Below, in pieces: positions 38,494-47,260 of a stretch of 64,000 nt of DNA. How positions within the stretch are numbered: the stretch's first letter is position 1; every line of letters starts with the position of its first letter. This DNA comes from Falsirhodobacter sp. 20TX0035 (GTDB lineage: Bacteria > Pseudomonadota > Alphaproteobacteria > Rhodobacterales > Rhodobacteraceae). Location: positions 496,001 through 560,000 of the forward strand of contig NZ_JAQMHV010000001.1 in the NCBI RefSeq assembly GCF_028307215.1. Reading direction: 5' to 3'. The translations under genes were made by a program, and so were the position numbers. Below the pieces are notes generated by a model. It saw only the letters and a program-made list of their open reading frames with translations. It did no database searches and was not told the DNA's origin.

Positions 38494-39177
38494 TCAGGTA
38501 CCGGGTGCGAGGCGGTAGCCCACGCCCGGTTCGGTGAAGATCCAGCGCGGATTGCCCGCATCGTCCCCCAGCTTGACCCGCAACTGGCGGATGTAGACGC
38601 GCAGATACTGGCTGTCCTCGGCATGGGCGGGGCCCCAGATCGCCTTCAGGATCATGTCCTGCGTCACCAGCCGGCCCGCATGACTGGCCAGCAGCCACAG
38701 AAGGTCGAACTCCTTCCGGGTCAGGCGCAGATCGCGGCCCTCCAGCGTGGCGCGGTGGTCGGTGCGGTCGATCTCCAGCCCGTCCAGTGTCAGCACGGCG
38801 GGGGCCACGGGCCGCGTCCGGTCGCGCAGCAGGCCGCGCAGGCGGGCCAGCAGTTCGCCCGTGGAAAAGGGCTTTGTCACGTAATCCTGCGCGCCCGCGT
38901 CCAGCGCCGCGATCTTGCCCGCGTCCGCGTCGCGCACGGACAGGATCAGCACCGGCGTCTGCGTCCATTCGCGCACCGCGCGCAGCACCGTCAGCCCGTC
39001 CGCGTCCGGCAGCCCCAGATCCAGAAGGATGAGGTCCGGATCCTCGCGCGCCGCCCGCGCGATGCCCTCGCGCGCGGTGTCGGCCTCGGTCACGGCGTGG
39101 CCCTCGGCCTCCAGCGCCACGCGCAGGAAGCGGCGGATGGGGGCGTCGTCCTCCACGACAAGGATGCGGGCGCTCAT
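38494..39177 (-). CDS. kdpE: Response regulator KdpE
   Basis: 227 residues, OmpR-type. The receiver domain has acidic pair EDD at 9-11, phosphoacceptor Asp53 (LLDLGLPDADG) and TKPFSTGELLAR. The winged helix (about 130-225) has LTRKEFDLLWLLASHAGR and YLRVYIRQLRVKLGDD. KdpE binds T-rich direct repeats and activates kdp transcription when potassium is low. Its ATG overlaps the kdpD stop by four bases. Likely target: the phased repeats upstream of the operon at 46307-46357. Confidence 0.93.
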   Translation of the reverse strand: MSARILVVEDDAPIRRFLRVALEAEGHAVTEADTAREGIARAAREDPDLILLDLGLPDADGLTVLRAVREWTQTPVLILSVRDADAGKIAALDAGAQDYVTKPFSTGELLARLRGLLRDRTRPVAPAVLTLDGLEIDRTDHRATLEGRDLRLTRKEFDLLWLLASHAGRLVTQDMILKAIWGPAHAEDSQYLRVYIRQLRVKLGDDAGNPRWIFTEPGVGYRLAPGT

Positions 39178-41828
39178 GCGGCGGTCTCCGGATTGGTTAG
39201 GGGCAGGGTCATCTCGATCCGCGCGCCGTGGCCGTCGGGATGGGTGGCACAGGCCCGGATCGTTCCGCCATGAGCCTCCACGATCCCCCGGCAGATCGCA
39301 AGGCCAAGCCCGGCCCCGGTGCCCCGCCCGTCCCCCTGCCCCGCCCGCCAGAACATGTCGAAGACCTGCTGGGCGGATCCGGGCGGCAGGCCGGGGCCGT
39401 CATCCTCCACCCACAGGGTGGCGCGGGCGCCGGACACGCGGGCGCCGATGCGGATCGCCACGCCCGGCCCCGCGTATTTCGCGGCGTTGTCCAGAAGGTT
39501 GACCAGCACCTGTTCCATCAGCACCGGGTCCACCTGCACGGGGGCCATGTCGGCGGGCACCCCCACGTCGATGGGCCGGTCCTTCAGCGACCGGCGCAAG
39601 CGGTGTCGCGCCATGCCGGCCAGTTCACGCAGGTCCGACGGCACCGCGTTCGGCTTCAGCGCGCCATGGCCCAACCGCGTCATGTCCAGCAGGTTCTGGA
39701 TGTAGCGGTCCAGCCGCTCCCCTTCCTCGCGCACGATGGACAAAAGGGCGGTGCGGGTGTCTTCGGTCAGGGACGGCTCCTCCAGCCCCTCCGCCGCGCC
39801 GAGGATGGAGACGAGCGGCGTGCGCAGGTCGTGGCTGACCGAGGACAGGAGCGCCGAGCGAAGCCGCTCCGCCTCAGACGTGACGCGGGTCTGGGCCAGG
39901 TCGTCGGACAAGCGGATGCGTTCCAGCGCCAGCGCCACCTGATCGGTCAGCGCGTCCAGCAACCGGCGGTCCGAGGCGCGTGCGCTGCGCCCGTCGTCGA
40001 AGGCGATGCCCAGCGCCCCGATCCGGCGTTCGGCCGCCGTCAGGGGCAGGAACAGCCAGTCCGCGGCCGGAAGCGTGCCGGATCCATGCCCGGCCGGTTC
40101 GCCGTGATCGAAGCACCAGCGCGCGGCCGACAGTTCGCGCGGGCCCAACCGATCCTCGGGCGGGAAGGCCCCGGCGATGGCCAGCCGATCGCCTTCGGGG
40201 ACCAGCAGGATCGTGCGGCAGCCCAGCACCGCCGCCACGTGGGTGACGGCGGCCCACACCACCTCGTCGAACGAGGCGGCGGCGGCGGCCTTTCGGGAAA
40301 AGTCGTAAAGCTTGCCCGTCCGGTCCGCGATGGCCCGCTGCGCGATCACCCGTTCGCGCAGCCGCGCCGCCAGGTTCCCCGTCAGGATGGACGCGGCGAG
40401 GAACAGCACCAGCGTCAGCAGCTGACCCCGGTTCCAGATGCGGAACGTGTAGTAGGGCGAGGTGAAGAGGAAGTTGTAGACCAGAAAGCTGAACCCCGCC
40501 GCCAGCACGGCCGGCCACCGCCCCATGCGGGAGCCGATGGCGACCACGGTCGTCATGTAAAGAAGCGGCAGGCTGACCACGGGAAACAGGGGCTCGATCA
40601 GGCGCGCGACAAGGGTCGTGGCCAGAACCGCCCCGCAAACGATGGCCGCGCCACGCACCGACGGCGCCATGGCCGGGCGCGGGGGCCGGCGGCGCTGGCG
40701 GGTCGCCTCCTGATCCGTGACCAGCGTCAGCTCGAACTGCACCGCGTGGCGCAGCAGGCCGCGCAGCAGCCGGTCCTGCGCATTGGGCACCAAGCGGCCC
40801 CAAGGGCGCGGAGTGGGCCGGGGCAGGACGATGCGGCGGACGTTGCGGCGCTGGGCGAAGGCCAGGATCTCGGCCGTGGGGTCGCCTTCGGCCTGCAGCA
40901 GCGTCACGTCCGCCCCCAGCCGTTCGGCCAGACGCAGCGCGTCGGGGGCGGGATCGCCCGGCCCGTTCAGGCTGGTCAGCGCCACCGCCAGCCATTCCAC
41001 CCGCGCCCGGTCGGCCGACCGCTTGGCGATGCGCACCGCGTCGCGCCCCACCGCCCCTTCGGGCAGGATCACCAGGATGCGCTCCTGCGTGGGCCAGGGG
41101 CCGGCGATGGCGTGGGCCGCCATATGTTCCTGCAACTGCGCGTCGATCCGGTCGGCTGCCGTCCGCATGGCCAGTTCGCGCAGCGCCGTCAGGTTGCCCT
41201 TGGCGAAGAAGTTCGCGACCGCGCGCGCCGCCTGGTCCTGCACATAGACCTTGCCGGCGCGCAGCCGCTCCAGCAGCTCGTCCGGGGGAAGGTCGATCAG
41301 CTCGATCTCGTCCGCCTGTTCCAGAACGCGGTCGGGGACGGTTTCGCGCACGCGGACATTGGTGATGCGGGCCACCGTGTCGTTCAGCGTTTCCACATGC
41401 TGGACGTTCAGCGTGGTGTAGACGTCGATGCCCGCGGCCAGCACATCCTCCACATCCTGCCAGCGCTTGTCGTGGCGGCTGCCCGACAGGTTGGAATGGG
41501 CCAGTTCGTCGATCAGGGCCAGATCGGGGCGCGCCGCGATCAGCGCGTCCACGTCCAGTTCGTGCAGGATGCGGCCTGCGTGAAAGAACGGGCGGCGCGG
41601 CAGCACGGTCAGGCCGCGCACCATCGCCTCCGTCTCGGCCCGGCCATGGGTTTCCACGACGCCGATCAGCACGCGATCCCCCGCGCCGGCCCGGCGCGCG
41701 GCCGCGGCCAGCATGGCAAAGGTCTTGCCGACGCCCGGCGCGGCCCCAAGGAAGATCTTCAGCCGCCCGCGCCCGATCCGGCGGGCTTCGGCCAGAAGGG
41801 CTTCGGGATCGGGGCGCGTGTCGGGCAT
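39174..41828 (-). CDS. kdpD: Potassium sensor histidine kinase KdpD
   Basis: 884 residues, full length. The N-terminal KdpD domain has Walker A GAAPGVGKTFAM near residue 28 and TLNVQHVETLNDTVA; a USP-like domain (about 240-370) follows. Four membrane helices lie about 400-500, then a GAF-like domain, the HisKA box SVSHDLRTPLVSILGAAEG near 665, and HATPase residues DNAAKYAG and GTGAGLGLAICRG. KdpD senses K+ limitation and ionic strength and phosphorylates KdpE. It is 12 bases downstream of kdpC. Confidence 0.95.
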   Translation of the reverse strand: MPDTRPDPEALLAEARRIGRGRLKIFLGAAPGVGKTFAMLAAAARRAGAGDRVLIGVVETHGRAETEAMVRGLTVLPRRPFFHAGRILHELDVDALIAARPDLALIDELAHSNLSGSRHDKRWQDVEDVLAAGIDVYTTLNVQHVETLNDTVARITNVRVRETVPDRVLEQADEIELIDLPPDELLERLRAGKVYVQDQAARAVANFFAKGNLTALRELAMRTAADRIDAQLQEHMAAHAIAGPWPTQERILVILPEGAVGRDAVRIAKRSADRARVEWLAVALTSLNGPGDPAPDALRLAERLGADVTLLQAEGDPTAEILAFAQRRNVRRIVLPRPTPRPWGRLVPNAQDRLLRGLLRHAVQFELTLVTDQEATRQRRRPPRPAMAPSVRGAAIVCGAVLATTLVARLIEPLFPVVSLPLLYMTTVVAIGSRMGRWPAVLAAGFSFLVYNFLFTSPYYTFRIWNRGQLLTLVLFLAASILTGNLAARLRERVIAQRAIADRTGKLYDFSRKAAAAASFDEVVWAAVTHVAAVLGCRTILLVPEGDRLAIAGAFPPEDRLGPRELSAARWCFDHGEPAGHGSGTLPAADWLFLPLTAAERRIGALGIAFDDGRSARASDRRLLDALTDQVALALERIRLSDDLAQTRVTSEAERLRSALLSSVSHDLRTPLVSILGAAEGLEEPSLTEDTRTALLSIVREEGERLDRYIQNLLDMTRLGHGALKPNAVPSDLRELAGMARHRLRRSLKDRPIDVGVPADMAPVQVDPVLMEQVLVNLLDNAAKYAGPGVAIRIGARVSGARATLWVEDDGPGLPPGSAQQVFDMFWRAGQGDGRGTGAGLGLAICRGIVEAHGGTIRACATHPDGHGARIEMTLPLTNPETAA

Positions 41829-41840
41829 CGGGGTGTTTCC

Positions 41841-42407
41841 TCAGTGCGCAGCAGGCGGCATGGGATGCGCCGCGTCAAGGGCTAGGTTGGCCGCCAGCAC
41901 GTTCACCCGGTAGGAACCGTACAGCCCCCAAAGCGGCCGTCGTTCCGCCGCCGCCAGCACGGCCAGCACGTCGGCAAGGTCCACGCCCCGCGCCTCGGCG
42001 ATGCGCCGCGCCTGCCCCCGCGCGTTCACGAGGGAGACGTCCGGATCCAGCCCCGAGCCGGAGGCGGTCACCGCATCCATCGGCGCGGGGGTGCCGTTCT
42101 CCGCCTCCCACACCGTCCGACGTTCGGCCACCGCGTCGCGCAGCGCGGCCGAGGTGGGGCCGAGGTTCGTACCCGCCCCCGCCGCCGCGTCGTAATCCAC
42201 GGCCGAAGGGCGCGGGTGCAGATACCCCGCCCCCGCAAAGGCCTGCCCCACGAGGGCAGAGCCGACGGGCCCGCCCTCGGCTACAATCAGGCTGCCTTCG
42301 GCCCGGTGAGGCACGACGGCGGTGGCAAGGCCGGTCATGGCGAGCGGATAGGCAAGGCCGGTCAGGGCGGTCATCACGGCGATCAAAGTCAGCGCGGGAC
42401 GGATCAT
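41841..42407 (-). CDS. kdpC: Potassium-transporting ATPase subunit KdpC
   Basis: 188 residues with one N-terminal membrane helix (LTLIAVMTALTGLAYPLAMTG) and an extracytoplasmic part containing GSALVGQAF, YLHPRPSAVDYDA and ASGSGLDPDVSL, all KdpC signatures. KdpC stabilises the KdpFABC complex and helps couple ATP hydrolysis to transport. The ATG at 42407 has CAGGAG six bases upstream; earlier in-frame ATGs at 42413 and 42425 are possible, the latter overlapping the kdpB stop. Confidence 0.93.
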   Translation of the reverse strand: MIRPALTLIAVMTALTGLAYPLAMTGLATAVVPHRAEGSLIVAEGGPVGSALVGQAFAGAGYLHPRPSAVDYDAAAGAGTNLGPTSAALRDAVAERRTVWEAENGTPAPMDAVTASGSGLDPDVSLVNARGQARRIAEARGVDLADVLAVLAAAERRPLWGLYGSYRVNVLAANLALDAAHPMPPAAH

Positions 42408-42421
42408 CGTCATCTCCTGTG

Positions 42422-44407
42422 TCATGCGAGGCCCAGCGCGGTCACGCAAAGGTCGATGGCCTTGATCCCGAGGAAGGGGGCGATCAGGCCGCCAAGGCCA
42501 TAAAGCGTCAGGTTGCGGCGCAGCAGCGCGGCGGCGCTGGAGGGGCGATAGCGCACACCCCGCAAGGCCAGCGGGATCAGCGCCACGATCACCAGGGCGT
42601 TGAAGATCACCGCCGAGAGGATGGCGCTTTCAGGGTTCAGGCGCATGACGTTCAGCGCCTGAAGCCCCGGAAACGCCCCCACGAACAGCGCGGGCAGGAT
42701 CGCGAAATACTTCGCCACGTCGTTGGCGATGGAAAACGTGGTCAGCGCCCCGCGCGAGATGAGGAGCTGCTTGCCCACCATCACGATCTCGATCAGCTTG
42801 GTCGGGTCGCTGTCCAGGTCGATCAGGTTCGCGGCCTCTTTCGCGGCGGGGGTGCCGGAGTTCATGGCCACGCCCACATCCGCCTGCGCCAGCGCGGGCG
42901 CATCATTGCTGCCATCGCCGCACATGGCGACCAGCCGCCCGCCCGCCTGTTCGCGGCGGATGTAGTCCAGCTTCATCTCGGGCGTCGCCTCGGCCAGCAC
43001 GTCGTCCACCCCGGCTTCCGCCGCGATGGAGGCGGCGGTGACCGGGTTGTCGCCCGTGATCATCACGGTGCGGATGCCCATGGCGCGCAGTTCGGCGAAA
43101 CGTTCGCGCACGCCGGGCTTGATCACGTCCTTCAGATGGATCGCGCCCAGGATGCGCGCGCCGTCCGCCACCAGAAGCGGCGTGCCCCCCGACCGCGCGA
43201 TGCCGTCGATGGCGTTGCGCAATCCGGCATCGGCCACCTGCCCCGTGAACCGTTCCACCGCGTCCACCGCGCCCTTGCGCAGCGTGCGGTCCGGCAGGTC
43301 CACGCCCGACAGGCGGGTCTGGGCGGAGAACGCCACGGGCTCCCCTTCCTCGGGGACGTGGGTGCCCATGCGGGCGGCCAGCGCCACGATGGACTTCCCT
43401 TCGGGCGTGTCATCGGCAAGGGAGGCGAGCCAGGCCGCGTGCACCAGATCCGCTTCGGCCACGCCCTGCGCCGCCACAAAGGCGTCCGCCATGCGGTTGC
43501 CGAAGGTGATGGTGCCGGTCTTGTCCAGAAGCAGCGTGTCCACGTCGCCCGCGGCTTCGACCGCGCGGCCGGATTTCGCGATGACGTTGGCGCGCACCAG
43601 CCGGTCCATGCCGGCGATGCCGATGGCCGACAGAAGGCCCCCAATGGTGGTGGGGATCAGCGTCACGAACAGCGCCGACAGGGTGATGACCGGCAGCACG
43701 AGGCCGGAGAACCGCGCGAAGGGTTCCAGCGTGACGACCACGATGAGGAAGATCAGCGTGAGGCCGGCCAGAAGGATGTTCAGCGCGATCTCGTTCGGGG
43801 TCTTCTGGCGTTCGGCGCCTTCGACCATCGCGATCATCCGGTCGAGGAAGCTTTTCCCCGGTTCCGCCACCACGCGCAGGATCAAGTGGTCCGACACGAC
43901 GCGCGTGCCACCGGTGACCGAAGACCGGTCGCCGCCGGATTCGCGGATCACCGGCGCGCTTTCCCCCGTGATCGCGGATTCGTCAACCGACGCCACGCCG
44001 CGCACCACCTCGGCGTCCGTGGGGATCAGGTCGCCCGCGTCCACGCGCACCAGCTGCCCCGCCTTCAGGGCCGAGGACGGAACCTCGCGCGGGGCGGGAT
44101 CGTCCATCGTGGCCAGAAGGCGCACGGTGGTTTCGGCCTTGGTGGCGCGCAGGCTGTCAGCGCGGGCCTTGCCGCGGCCTTCGGCCAGCGCCTCGGCCAG
44201 GTTGGCGAACAGCACGCAGATCCACAGCCACAGCGCGATCTGCAGGTTCACCCCTGCCCCCGTCGCCCCCGTCAGAAGGTCGCGCAGCGCCAGCACCGTG
44301 GTCATCGCGGCCACCACAGCCGTCACGAAGATCACGGGATTGGCCTTCAGCGCGCGGGGGTGCAGCTTCAGCACGGCGGCCTTTGCCGCCATTTGCAGGT
44401 TGGACAT
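42422..44407 (-). CDS. kdpB: Potassium-transporting P-type ATPase KdpB
   Basis: 661 residues. The phosphorylation motif is [13 protein letters not shown] (Asp near 297), with the actuator TGES in [50 protein letters not shown] in the hinge, and about seven membrane helices. KdpB hydrolyses ATP through a P-type cycle while K+ passes through the KdpA channel-like subunit. The serine phosphorylated for inhibition in E. coli (TGES Ser162) is conserved in TGES. The ATG at 44407 was chosen by homology, 14 bases after kdpA. Confidence 0.96.
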   Translation of the reverse strand: MSNLQMAAKAAVLKLHPRALKANPVIFVTAVVAAMTTVLALRDLLTGATGAGVNLQIALWLWICVLFANLAEALAEGRGKARADSLRATKAETTVRLLATMDDPAPREVPSSALKAGQLVRVDAGDLIPTDAEVVRGVASVDESAITGESAPVIRESGGDRSSVTGGTRVVSDHLILRVVAEPGKSFLDRMIAMVEGAERQKTPNEIALNILLAGLTLIFLIVVVTLEPFARFSGLVLPVITLSALFVTLIPTTIGGLLSAIGIAGMDRLVRANVIAKSGRAVEAAGDVDTLLLDKTGTITFGNRMADAFVAAQGVAEADLVHAAWLASLADDTPEGKSIVALAARMGTHVPEEGEPVAFSAQTRLSGVDLPDRTLRKGAVDAVERFTGQVADAGLRNAIDGIARSGGTPLLVADGARILGAIHLKDVIKPGVRERFAELRAMGIRTVMITGDNPVTAASIAAEAGVDDVLAEATPEMKLDYIRREQAGGRLVAMCGDGSNDAPALAQADVGVAMNSGTPAAKEAANLIDLDSDPTKLIEIVMVGKQLLISRGALTTFSIANDVAKYFAILPALFVGAFPGLQALNVMRLNPESAILSAVIFNALVIVALIPLALRGVRYRPSSAAALLRRNLTLYGLGGLIAPFLGIKAIDLCVTALGLA

Positions 44408-44421
44408 CGTCGTCGTCCTTG

Positions 44422-46077
44422 TCAGAAGCTTTGCCCGGCCCGCAGCGCGGTGAATTCCGCGACCGGACCAAGGGCAAGAACCGGGAAGAAGGTCAGCGCT
44501 CCGAAGATCACCACGGTGACGATCAGCAGCACCACGAACAGCGGGCCATGGGTCGGGAAGGTGCCGGAGGTGGATACCCCCTGCCGCTTCACCGACAGCG
44601 ACCCCGCGATGGCCAGCATCGGCACGATCACGGCATAGCGGCCCAGCAGCATCAGGAGGCCCAGCGCGGTGGTCTGCCACTGCGTGGCGGCCCCCCATCC
44701 GGCAAAGGCCGACCCGTTGTTCCCCACGGCCGAGGCGTAGGCGTAAAGGATCTCTCCCAACCCATGCGGGCCGGCGTCCTGGACCGAGGCCGCGGCCTGC
44801 GGCACCGTGGCCGAGAGGGCGGCCCCGACCAGGATGCCCAGCGGGATCGACAGGAAGGCCAGCACGGCCAGCGTGACCTCCCGCGCCTCGATCTTGCGGC
44901 CAAGGTATTCAGGGGTGCGGCCGACCATCAGGCCCGCCAGGAACACGGCCAGCACGACATACAGAAGCATCCCGTAAAGCCCCGCGCCCACGCCGCCGAA
45001 GATCACCTCTCCCAAAGCGATGTTGACGGTCATCACCAGCCCCGACAGCGGCATGAAGCTGTCATGCATCGCGTTGACCGACCCGTTGGAAGCCGCCGTC
45101 GTCGCCTCGGCCCAGAGGGAGGAGAGGGCGGCGCCGAAACGCATCTCCTTGCCTTCGAGGTTGGGGCCCGCGCCCAGAAGGGGGTTGCCCGCCAGTTCCG
45201 ACAGGTGGATCACCGCAAGCCCGAGCGCGAACAGAACGCCCATGGCCGCGAAGATCGCCCAGCCCTGCCGCGTGTCGCGCACCATGCGCCCGAACAGGAA
45301 GCAGAAGGCGACCGGGATCAGCAGGATCGCAAAGACTTGCGCCATGTTGGACAGGACCGTCGGGTTTTCCAGCGGATGGGCCGAGTTTACGCCGAAGAAC
45401 CCGCCGCCGTTGGTGCCCAGCTGCTTGATCGCGATCTGGGCGGCGGCGGGGCCGCGGGCGATGGTCTGGTCCGCCCCTTCCAGCGTGGTGACATGGGCGG
45501 CGCCCAGCAGCGTTTGCGGCACGCCCTGCAGGATCAGCACGACGCCCAGCACGACCGACAGCGGGATCAGCACATACAGCACCGACCGCGTCATGTCGGT
45601 CCAGAAGTTGCCCAAGGGACGGCCCGCGAAGCCGCGGATGACGGCCACGCCCACGGCCATGCCGGTGGCGGCGGACACGAAGTTCTGCACCGTCAGCCCC
45701 GCCATCTGCGAAAGGTAGGACAGTTGCACCTCGCCGGAATAGGCCTGCCAGTTGGTGTTGGTGACAAAGCTGATGGCGGTGTTGAACGCCAGATGCGGGG
45801 CCATGGCCCCGACCCCGTCCGGGTTCAGCGGCAGCACCGCCTGCGCGCGCAGGATGGCATACAGCAGGACGAACCCGGCGGCGTTGAAGGCCAGCACGGC
45901 CAGCGCATAGCTGCGCCCGTCCTGCATCACGTCAGCCCGCACGCCGGCAAGGCGATAAAGCCCCCGTTCCGCACGCGCGGGCGCGTTTTCGTAGATGCGG
46001 GTCATGTGGGCGGCCAAGGCCCAAGCCGCGGCGGTCAGGGCCGCGGCGAATAGGGCAAAGCCCAGAAGATCGGTCAT
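44422..46077 (-). CDS. kdpA: Potassium-transporting ATPase subunit KdpA
   Basis: 551 residues with ten or so membrane helices. Selectivity-filter loops resemble the K+ channel superfamily: [34 protein letters not shown] and [10 protein letters not shown]. KdpA selects and conducts K+ through the intramembrane tunnel to KdpB. The ATG at 46077 has a kdpF gene just 10 bases upstream. Length is close to the E. coli protein (557). Confidence 0.96.
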   Translation of the reverse strand: MTDLLGFALFAAALTAAAWALAAHMTRIYENAPARAERGLYRLAGVRADVMQDGRSYALAVLAFNAAGFVLLYAILRAQAVLPLNPDGVGAMAPHLAFNTAISFVTNTNWQAYSGEVQLSYLSQMAGLTVQNFVSAATGMAVGVAVIRGFAGRPLGNFWTDMTRSVLYVLIPLSVVLGVVLILQGVPQTLLGAAHVTTLEGADQTIARGPAAAQIAIKQLGTNGGGFFGVNSAHPLENPTVLSNMAQVFAILLIPVAFCFLFGRMVRDTRQGWAIFAAMGVLFALGLAVIHLSELAGNPLLGAGPNLEGKEMRFGAALSSLWAEATTAASNGSVNAMHDSFMPLSGLVMTVNIALGEVIFGGVGAGLYGMLLYVVLAVFLAGLMVGRTPEYLGRKIEAREVTLAVLAFLSIPLGILVGAALSATVPQAAASVQDAGPHGLGEILYAYASAVGNNGSAFAGWGAATQWQTTALGLLMLLGRYAVIVPMLAIAGSLSVKRQGVSTSGTFPTHGPLFVVLLIVTVVIFGALTFFPVLALGPVAEFTALRAGQSF

Positions 46078-46087
46078 GACGTGCCCC

Positions 46088-46174
46088 TCAGCCGCGGCCG
46101 GGACGGGCCAGCGTCCGCACAAGGAACACGAAAAGGGCCAGCGACACGGCCAGCCCGAGGATCAGGTCGAACAT
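46088..46174 (-). CDS. kdpF: KdpF microprotein
   Basis: 28 residues: one membrane helix, starting [19 protein letters not shown] and ending in an Arg-rich tail (RTLARPGRG). Size, single helix and position directly before kdpA (10-base gap) identify KdpF, a lipid-like stabiliser of the KdpFABC complex. Five bases separate it from the upstream 27-residue gene. Confidence 0.85.
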   Translation of the reverse strand: MFDLILGLAVSLALFVFLVRTLARPGRG

Positions 46175-46179
46175 GCCGT

Positions 46180-46263
46180 TCACCGCCCCCCGATCAGTTG
46201 CACCGCACCGGCAAAGGCGGCAAAGCCGCCAAGGCCGAGGGCGAGATAGATCAGATCCGACAT
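46180..46263 (-). CDS. 27-residue single-helix microprotein heading the kdp operon
   Basis: MSDLIYLALGLGGFAAFAG leads a single hydrophobic helix ending QLIGGR. It has a strong CAGGAG ribosome site six bases before the ATG, ends five bases before kdpF, and is the first gene after the operator. It is not KdpF by sequence but shares size and topology, so it may be a second small subunit, a leader peptide coupled to kdpF translation, or a KdpF duplicate. Real translation is likely from the ribosome site and conservation of a hydrophobic helix, yet unproven. Confidence 0.6.
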   Translation of the reverse strand: MSDLIYLALGLGGFAAFAGAVQLIGGR

Positions 46264-46306
46264 CACAACTCCTGTCACTGTCTGACGGGGGAAATGGCAT
46301 CGGGGC

Positions 46307-46357
46307 GCGTAAGGGCGCCATGCGGAACGGCAAGGGGCGGCGTAAAGGGCGCGTAAA
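46307..46357 (-). promoter_or_regulatory. Probable KdpE operator (phased TTTACGC repeats)
   Basis: On the minus strand TTTACGC occurs at 46357-46351 and 46346-46340, and CTTACGC at 46313-46307. Starts are 11 and 33 bases apart, so all three fall on one helical face. Tandem 11-base repeats are the binding mode of OmpR/KdpE regulators, and TTTAC-type units resemble the known KdpE site. The distance to the first start codon (44-94 bases) suits an activator. Confidence 0.55.
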
Positions 46358-46379
46358 GACGACACGCCCCCAGGTCGGA

Positions 46380-46580
46380 TCAGCGAAGCATGTCGCCCCA
46401 CATGCCTTCGGCCGCGTTTTTCGCGGGCTTTGCGGGCGTCACCTTCTTCGGCGGCCGGACCTTGCCGCGATTGGGGGCGCCCGTGTCCGGCGCGCCATAG
46501 GACGCGTTGAAGATGGATCGGGGTTCACCCTGAACGGGCGTGGTCTTCGAGGTGATGGTGGTGGTCTTGCCGGATCCCAT
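46380..46580 (-). CDS. Hypothetical small basic protein
   Basis: 66 residues from the ATG at 46580, which has GGAGGA seven bases upstream; a longer frame begins at 46595 but lacks a ribosome site. The sequence is Thr-, Lys- and Pro-rich (ITSKTTPVQGEPRSIFNASY, RPPKKVTPAKPAKNAAEG) with no signal peptide or membrane helix; probably disordered. MGSGKTTT at the start resembles a P-loop but sits at the very N-terminus of a tiny protein, so it is not an ATPase. I do not recognise a family. It ends 22 bases before the kdp operator. Confidence 0.5.
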   Translation of the reverse strand: MGSGKTTTITSKTTPVQGEPRSIFNASYGAPDTGAPNRGKVRPPKKVTPAKPAKNAAEGMWGDMLR

Positions 46581-46714
46581 GAAAGGGTCCTCCATGATGC
46601 CGGGCGGAGGATACCGGACGGCCTTTCTTGCATATGACGTGCAGGACGGCGGGGACAATGCGCGGGTCCTGATTGAGGTCCGGATCATCCCTCAAACTTT
46701 TTTCGAAAAGATGT

Positions 46715-46739
46715 GGAACCAGATTGAAACATCCGCGTT
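46715..46739 (+). promoter_or_regulatory. EcfG-type promoter, perfect match (distal)
   Basis: GGAAC at 46715-46719, 16 bases, then CGTT at 46736-46739: exactly the general-stress sigma EcfG consensus of alphaproteobacteria. The next gene rightward (DUF982) starts 238 bases on, so this may make a long leader or a small RNA. Confidence 0.6.
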
Positions 46740-46917
46740 TGGTCCGGGTGGCGGGTGTGGTGAAGTTTAAAGAGTTTGCATCGAGCCCTCGTTTGTACCG
46801 GTATGTGACCTCACCCGTCACAAGATTTCCCATGTTCAAAGGCTGTTGAGGCGGATCATGTCTGCTTAGGTCAGTGTGGTTTTTCGGCGACGCTTCCGGC
46901 CGAAACGGGCGCGGTGG

Positions 46918-46942
46918 GGAACGTTCCGCCGTGCCGTTCGTC
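46918..46942 (+). promoter_or_regulatory. EcfG-like promoter of the DUF982 gene
   Basis: GGAAC at 46918-46922, 16 bases, then CGTC at 46939-46942, one mismatch from CGTT. It lies 35 bases before the DUF982 ATG, a normal leader length. Confidence 0.45.
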
Positions 46943-46976
46943 TGTTTGGAAACAACCAAAAGATGTGGGGCAGGAC

Positions 46977-47201
46977 ATGACGACGATCTGGACGCAGCCG
47001 GTATGGGTCCATCCCACGGGCATCCCCGTGGCCACCACCGAGGACGCTCTCTCATTTCTGGAAACGCAATGGCACAGGCTGCCTTGCGTCGAACGCCGGA
47101 TCGCCTATTCCGAGGTGTTCAAGGCGGCAAGTGGCCTCGGCTCGCACGAGGAGGCGCGGCAACGTTTCGCCGCGCTGTTCGCCGCCGGTCCACATCGCTG
47201 A
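46977..47201 (+). CDS. DUF982 small protein
   Basis: 74 residues. TTEDALSFLETQWHRL and YSEVFKAASGLGSHEEARQRF are the DUF982 pattern, a short family abundant in Rhizobiales and Rhodobacterales with no known function. The ATG follows GGCAGGA. No signal peptide or membrane helix. An EcfG-like promoter upstream, and stress-linked DUF2382 genes beyond the shared terminator, suggest induction in the general stress response. Confidence 0.75.
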   Translation: MTTIWTQPVWVHPTGIPVATTEDALSFLETQWHRLPCVERRIAYSEVFKAASGLGSHEEARQRFAALFAAGPHR

Positions 47202-47216
47202 TCCCTGCACAGGCAA

Positions 47217-47238
47217 AAGGGCCGGAAAACCGGCCCTT
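47217..47238. terminator. Bidirectional terminator, DUF982 / DUF2382
   Basis: Nine-pair stem AAGGGCCGG/CCGGCCCTT with AAAA loop, 15 bases after the DUF982 stop and 22 bases beyond the convergent DUF2382 stop. Pyrimidine-rich tail on the plus strand, TTTT on the minus strand. Confidence 0.7.
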
Positions 47239-47260
47239 CCCCTTCAGGATGTATCCCTGA

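Larger units (their letters stand above)
46581..46976. other. 396-base non-coding stretch with two stress promoters
   Basis: No convincing gene is seen on either strand. It holds two GGAAC-type promoters reading rightward (46715-46739 and 46918-46942), a near-palindrome TTTTTTCGAAAAG, and GTGAC-N6-GTCAC at about 46805. It is more AT-rich than the coding DNA around it. A short untranslated RNA starting near 46745 is possible. Confidence 0.5.

Noticed and set aside
35724-38624. Long open frame antisense to the hybrid kinase
   Set aside because: No recognisable domain, and the opposite strand carries complete PAS, kinase and receiver motifs. It is a GC-rich shadow frame.
46557-46580. P-loop-like GSGKTTT at the start of the 66-residue hypothetical protein
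   Set aside because: A 66-residue, Pro/Lys/Thr-rich protein cannot form a P-loop NTPase fold, and there is no preceding beta strand. Chance similarity.
46904-46927. EcfG promoter on the minus strand (GGAAC-N15-CGTT)
   Set aside because: The spacer is one base shorter than the accepted 16-17, and no well-placed gene follows leftward.
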